NCBI RefSeq assembly: GCF_000003815.2
Contig: NC_049983.1
Location: 21,820,401-21,884,400 of the forward strand
Direction of reading: 5' to 3'
Source: Branchiostoma floridae
Taxonomy: Eukaryota > Chordata > Leptocardii > Amphioxiformes > Branchiostomatidae
Length of the DNA: 64,000 bases
Of this stretch, positions 58,925 to 64,000 are shown piece after piece (position 1 is the first letter of the stretch; every line of letters begins with the position of its first letter). The notes under the pieces were generated by a model, which was given only the letters and a program-made list of their open reading frames with translations, made no database searches and was not told where the DNA came from. The position numbers and the translations under genes were made by a program.

Positions 58925-61402
58925 CTAACCAGTCTTGATCCCTCCCAGTTCCGACGCTCCCTGGCTGGTGTAGTCCACCAGTACATTACCCATGTGGTCA
59001 TTCAGCGTCTTGAACTTCCTCTTACGATTCCCAACCTACAGGGAAAACAAACAAACAACATTTTAAACACAAACCCAAGTATACTTTCATTTCATTAATA
59101 CATGTACCTTGTTCTAGTCTGAAAAGTCATTCTTAGTTTATCAAATAGGATGAAGCATTGACACACACTTATCTCAAAATAAAATGGCAGTTTTTGTCCC
59201 CCTTTAATCTTATCTTTGGGACTAGATGAGTAGTCCAATATGTCTTACGTCCTCAAAATAATACTGATGGTATTGTGTTTAATGACCTTTCTCATCCTAC
59301 AGAAAAAATTACATGTAAAATTCAAGGGTATTAAATGTATTTTGAACCCTGATATAGTTTCACAACACTGTACCTTTTTCCTCTTCTGCATTGGAGCTAT
59401 TTTCTTCCCTGTATCCTGTACATAGCTGATGCCTTGTCTGTTCAGGTACTCTTCTATCTTCTTCTCATCCATGGAGTCTACAGCTACAGAACGCCACAGC
59501 TTCTGGATTTCTGGGGGAGGGGAAATTATTAAGCATAATGTTTCAAGTTCAACAGCTTCACTAAACTATTTCAGGAACCAGGAGCTCCACTATGAGAGCT
59601 ACTAATAGTAATAGTTGGGTCACAGGGACATCCTTATTATGCACTGGCACTGGCAGTGTTGTTGACAGTGCAGTTGAACAAAGGGTTCCATACACTGAGT
59701 TGGACCCTTGCGCTGTTGTTTTGGGCCTTGTGCTGGGTCTCAAACAGAGTAGGGGGCTTTTCTGTTCTATAGGAAAAAATGAAGAAAAAATGTTGGTTTT
59801 ATATCATAAAATTTGGCCCTAAATATGCAGGAAAAAGTTCTGAGAGTTATAATTTAAAACTTTTCTGAGGGAGGATGCCCCAACCCCAGAAGCACTACTC
59901 ATGTGCCCCTTATACAGTGAAAAAACTCCTGGTGAGTACCCTGCACGGCTTGTTACATCTCCTGAGTTACAAGCTCACCTTCATCTATGTTGAGCTGGCA
60001 GTCTTTGTCGTTATAGAAGAGGACTTTCTTCTTGTCGATTGGTCGAGTGATGGTCAGGACCCGATCTCCCAAAGCCTGTCAAAGACCATGTGTATAGATT
60101 TATTGTCAGCAATGAAATATACAGTATGAAATATAATATACATAAAAATTAGGCAATGAGAGATGGCAGACTTCACCCCATTATGAAAAGTAAATAACTT
60201 GAATTTGAGATTTTGTAAGACAGTTAAGACACTCATTTAGTCGTCAAGATACCTGTAAAATTATTTACGTACAGTACAGATGTTTATCAAACTTGTTAAA
60301 GTTGTTACAGGGGTGCCTAAGTATTTGCACGAAACCTATGAGATTCATACAAACATTATGTGATTCGAACGAATCACTGACACTATGGGAAAATGCACGA
60401 ACCTTATGAAAATCACACGAATCACTATGCCAAAACGTAGAACCTTATGTGATTCACACGAATCACTATAATTATATGACAAACCTGTGAGGCTGTGACG
60501 AACCTTATGCGAATGACGTAATGTCACGTGACCCGGAGGTGGTCGGCCGGTTTTGCATAAGGTTCATGCAAATCACATAAGGTTTGTGTGTGTCACCGGG
60601 GGGAGGCGCATTCGTGCGAATCACATAAGGTTTGTACCGTAAATTGTACGTTTTTGCATAGTGATTCATGTGATTTTCATATAAGGTTCGTGCGTTTTCA
60701 CATAGTAGTGATTCGTGTGCATCACATAATGTTCGTACGAATCTCATAGGGTTCGTGCAAATGCTTAGGCACCCCTGGGATCCGTACTGGAACAGGTCCG
60801 GAACTGTACCTAATGCCATGTACCTGTACCTACATTTGTTTAGCTCTCACCTTGATTGCTTTCTCATACTTCGGCAAGCCTTCCTGCACATCTTCCAGCA
60901 GAATCCCACCCAGCCCGTTCTGATCGTGCTTGTCTAGTAGTCTTAGGAGGGCCTTCTTGTCTTTCATGTGGTACTTCGGCTTAAAGACGAACTTTCCGTC
61001 TGGCAGACGCTGTATCTTAGGGTTGTTAGGAAGAGCTTCCGTCCCGAGCCAGTTTTTGGTGGCAATGGTGACCGTCAGCTGTTTCGTTTCGTCCAGAATT
61101 TCCTCCAACAACAGCGGATGCGTGTACCCATTTTGGTGACGAGTTTTCATGTAGTTTATGATCTTGGCAAGCACGCTGAACTTGTATTGAGACGTCCCCG
61201 GCGCCGTTTTGTAGTCAAAACTGCCGGATTTCCCATGTTTAGGTTTGCTAGAGGAAATGGCAGAGAAAGCTGATGGCTTCGCCTTTTTAGCCGGTTTTCT
61301 GGAGGAAAAGTCGTCAGATTTGGGCTTGCGTTTCTCCACTGCAGGCGTGGCCAGAGCCCGCTTTTTGAAGGCCTCCCGTTCCCGGAGTAATGCTGGATCC
61401 AT
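58925..61402 (-). CDS. GTF2E2: GTF2E2, transcription factor TFIIE beta subunit
   Basis: General transcription factor subunit that with TFIIE alpha helps TFIIH open the promoter. Exons 60851-61402, 59979-60075, 59374-59510, 58925-59035 join in phase to 897 nt, 298 aa (human 291). Starts [17 protein letters not shown]; a Ser/Lys-rich lead; then the winged-helix core [31 protein letters not shown] and [12 protein letters not shown]. Next come the second winged helix ([20 protein letters not shown]), [20 protein letters not shown], and the basic C-terminal [17 protein letters not shown]. All landmarks of the family are in order. Intron 1 holds a 470-bp fold-back. Tail to tail with QNG1, head to head with EXOC3. 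Confidence 0.95.
60308..60777. mobile_element. 470-bp fold-back element
   Basis: CAGGGGTGCCTAAGTATTTG at the left is mirrored by AAATGCTTAGGCACCCCTG at the right. Inside, a short phrase such as CGAATCACATAAGGTTCGTG and its reverse repeat many times at roughly 40-bp steps in both arms. CAGGG-type ends suggest a hAT-like origin, without any coding sequence. In GTF2E2 intron 1. Confidence 0.85.
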
Positions 61403-61840
61403 ACTGGCAGCTTGCAGTCCAACAGACGAGAAATATCAGAGAATTTTTAACATTTCTTACACAGAAACTAACTCACGACTTTCCCTCGGCTTGAAAATTG
61501 TCAACTGACGACTTCTGGAAGTGCGCGTGCGCTACACGCCCTGTAAACTATTCCATTTAATGTAAAGGGTAGTTAAGATTTTTAAAGCTAGAAAATAAAT
61601 CTTTAGACTTTGATAGCTTGATATTCAAATACTACGTAATGTAAAATACATTTATAATAATTCTATTTGTTGGTATTGGTAAGATTTTATTGTGATAGTA
61701 GCTTTTTTTTATTATGCAATAAAATAAAACCTCTCTAATTTGGAATGGACGATCCATTGATAAACCCAAGATGGCCGCCAGTCTACAAAAATTTTAGACT
61801 GTCGTTCTTTTTCTGATCTTCCTTGGCCAAAATCACGACA
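61403..61840. promoter_or_regulatory. Divergent GTF2E2/EXOC3 promoter
   Basis: 438 bp between the opposing start codons. AAGATGGCCGC lies at 61768-61778. Its ATG opens a short upstream frame of eight codons (ATGGCCGCCAGTCTAC onward) closing before the EXOC3 start at 61841. The centre is A/T-rich with no evident TATA box. Confidence 0.5.
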
Positions 61841-64000
61841 ATGGAAGACAACACAATGGTGAAAGAAGAGGATCTGGAGAAGGCGGAAGTGGACGCCATT
61901 TCTACGGCGGCCAAACACGTCGCTAACATGCTACAGCGGCCGGACCAGCTCGAGAGAGTTGAGCAGTACCGCCGCAGGGTGGCCAGGAAGAAGGCTTCGG
62001 TGGAGGCTCGGCTGAAAACCGCGGTGCAGAGTCAGCTAGACGGGGTGAAGACTGGGCTGGGACAGCTCGGGACGGCGCTACAGGACGTGCAGGAGGTAGG
62101 GATGGACATCATGTTGTTCTGATCGAACCGTATATAAGTTTTTTTTTCTACTGTATCAAAACCCAGACGAGCTAAAAATCGCTGCAGAGGGTCAAAGGTC
62201 AAATTTGTGTGACTCCATCAAATATACCATCACACCAGATTTGGAAGTCCAGAAACGATTTTATAGCTTATGAAAACTATATTAGACTGCTGTACAGAAT
62301 TCTATGAAATTTTTTAATGGAAGAAAAGATCAATTCAAAAGGCTATGTCACTCAGTGTATACAACTTATTACAAGTCAAAGTATACCCCAGTCAATTTTG
62401 ACCACTCCCATTTCCTCATTTAGCTTTGCACAGTCAGTGGAGTTAGATGAGCAAAGGTTAGATGTGACCAAAGATGGGCCAAAGCTGGCATTAGCAGATT
62501 GTGTGCAAACGAGAATAGAACAATGCTTTTTCAGTCAAGTACATTTACTTTTCAGGTTGAAATCACAAAAAAGGCCATTAATCGTGATGGTTGATTACCT
62601 CTATATGACATTCTGCCGCTGTGTCCCCTCAGGTCCAAAAGCAGTTGAACGAAGGTGGAAGAGACGTACAAGAAGTGTCACGAGCTGAACGAAAGGTGAA
62701 GGAAGTAAAGGCGGTCGGAGCGCGCCATAGTCAGCTTGCCTCCGCTGTAGAGAACCTCAAACACATCTTCACTGTACCGGAGACGGTGGAGGAGACCCAA
62801 CAGTTGATCAACGAGAACAAGTTGTTGCGAGCCCACAAACTCCTGACGGACTTAGAGACCTCGCGAGACGACCTTCTTTATGAGATGCACAAGCTACCAT
62901 CCCCCAGCCCCACTGACAATGCCCTACTGAGGCACTATTTCGCAGATGTTGGGAAACTCTCCGATTCCATGGCGAAACAACTTTGGTACAGTATCTCCCG
63001 GGCCCTGAGCATGGTACGGAAGGACCCGACCATGTTGGTCACGGCATTGCGTATCATCGAACGGGAGGAACGCACAGACAGGGAGATGCTGCAGAGACAG
63101 AAGATCACAGGCTTCCTTCCACCGGGCAGACCCAAGAAGTGGAGAGAGACTTGCTTCAAGACTTTGGAGGTGTCGGTTGCCACCAGAATTGAAGGACACC
63201 TGCCAGAAACAAGGGACCTGAACAAGATGTGGCTGGTGCGCCATCTGGAAATCACCCGCAAGTACGTCCTAGAAGACCTGAGGGTCGTGAAGGTTATGTT
63301 CCAGCAGTGCTTCCCGCCCGACTACAACATATTCCAGCGCATGGTGAGCATGTACCACAACGCCCTGTCCGTGCATCTTCAGGAGCTGATCTCGGATGAG
63401 CTGGAGTCTAACGAGATCATCTCCCTGCTGATGTGGTACAACACGTACGAGTCAGAGGAACTGATGGGGAACCCCGAACTGGAGATCGACACATCGCAGC
63501 TCACACCCCTGCTGACGGAAGAAACCAGAACAAAGCTCCAACAACAGTACCTGAAGACTCTGTACACTAACGTGACGAGCTGGACGAAGAACACCCTGAA
63601 CAAAGACGTCAACGACTGGCAGCAAGACACGGAGCCAGAGGCGGACGGTGACGGCTACTACCTGACCCAGCTGCCGGTTATTGTGTTCCAGATTATCTGG
63701 GAACATCTGGAGGTGGCCGCACTGGTCAGCCCTCACCTGAAGCTGAGAGTGGTGGACCTGCTACTGGAGTGTGTCCTGCGCTTCACCGAGAAGTACCAAG
63801 AGGCCATCACGACTTACAAGACAACGCATTTCGAGGATCGCAGTGGCTCTCTATTCTTTACTGCCTACATGATCGCCATCATCAACAACTGTCTCGCTTT
63901 CAAGGAGTACACTCAGCAGTTGAAGTCAAAGCATCTCGCTACCGACGAACTCCGTCGCGCGAGTCAAAATCCAGGCCGTCATCGAGCAGTTCAGCGTATC
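61841..64000 (+). CDS. EXOC3: EXOC3 (Sec6), exocyst complex subunit (3' end outside window)
   Basis: Subunit of the exocyst, which tethers secretory vesicles to the plasma membrane. Exon 1 is 61841-62095 and exon 2 begins at 62633 and stays open to the window edge, phase 0 join; about 540 of roughly 750 codons. Landmarks in family order: [119 protein letters not shown]. Rich in helices and coiled coil near the N-terminus. An in-frame upstream TTG is not used; the first ATG after the upstream frame is 61841. The last 14 or so codons lose similarity (see findings). Confidence 0.95.

Overview
The window reads as a stretch of a compact invertebrate-chordate genome, most likely an amphioxus (Branchiostoma-type cephalochordate). 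This is inferred from spliced animal genes that resemble vertebrate orthologues one-to-one, short exons in GT-AG introns, very frequent small inverted-repeat transposons and tRNA-derived SINEs, and one lineage-specific shuffled multidomain gene. No prokaryotic or viral gene was seen. All gene models below were built by eye, by joining exons whose splice sites and reading phases agree.

Layout from left to right. (1) HSPA14, minus strand, 246-10668, nine exons; the 3' end lies outside the window. Its introns hold tandem partial copies of one exon and a large head-to-head minisatellite. (2) MANF, plus strand, 10988-13440, complete in four exons and divergent from HSPA14. (3) A two-exon minus-strand gene resembling the sperm microtubule inner protein SPMIP1 (ATP6V1FNB), 15501-19263, with a 0.77 kb fold-back transposon in its intron. 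(4) A single-exon C1orf74-like (UPF0739) gene, 19443-20273, divergent from (3) with only 179 bp between start codons. (5) The highlight: an 18-exon plus-strand gene, 23057-34262, about 1040 codons. It appears to encode a signal peptide, C-type lectin-like domain, Ser/Thr-rich stalk, two kringles, and a Cys-loop (GABA-A/glycine-receptor-like) channel with an 8-cysteine module at the loop C position and M1-M4. (6) A minus-strand gene, 37399-52382, with an N-terminal RRM, Arg/Gly- and Arg/Ser-rich middle and a periphilin-1 C-terminus. (7) QNG1 (C9orf64, queuosine salvage), plus strand, 53863-58465, whose terminal exon is not found. (8) GTF2E2 (TFIIE beta), minus strand, 58925-61402, complete. (9) EXOC3 (Sec6), plus strand from 61841, running off the right edge.

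The neighbours do not form one pathway; they are mostly housekeeping genes in divergent pairs (HSPA14/MANF, SPMIP1-like/C1orf74-like, GTF2E2/EXOC3). Three of them carry an AAGATGGCCGC element at or near the start codon. The lectin-kringle-channel gene is the accessory, lineage-specific part. Around its kringle, M2 and M4 exons are partial duplicate copies, as if the locus is undergoing exon duplication. A 100-N assembly gap lies at 51554-51653.
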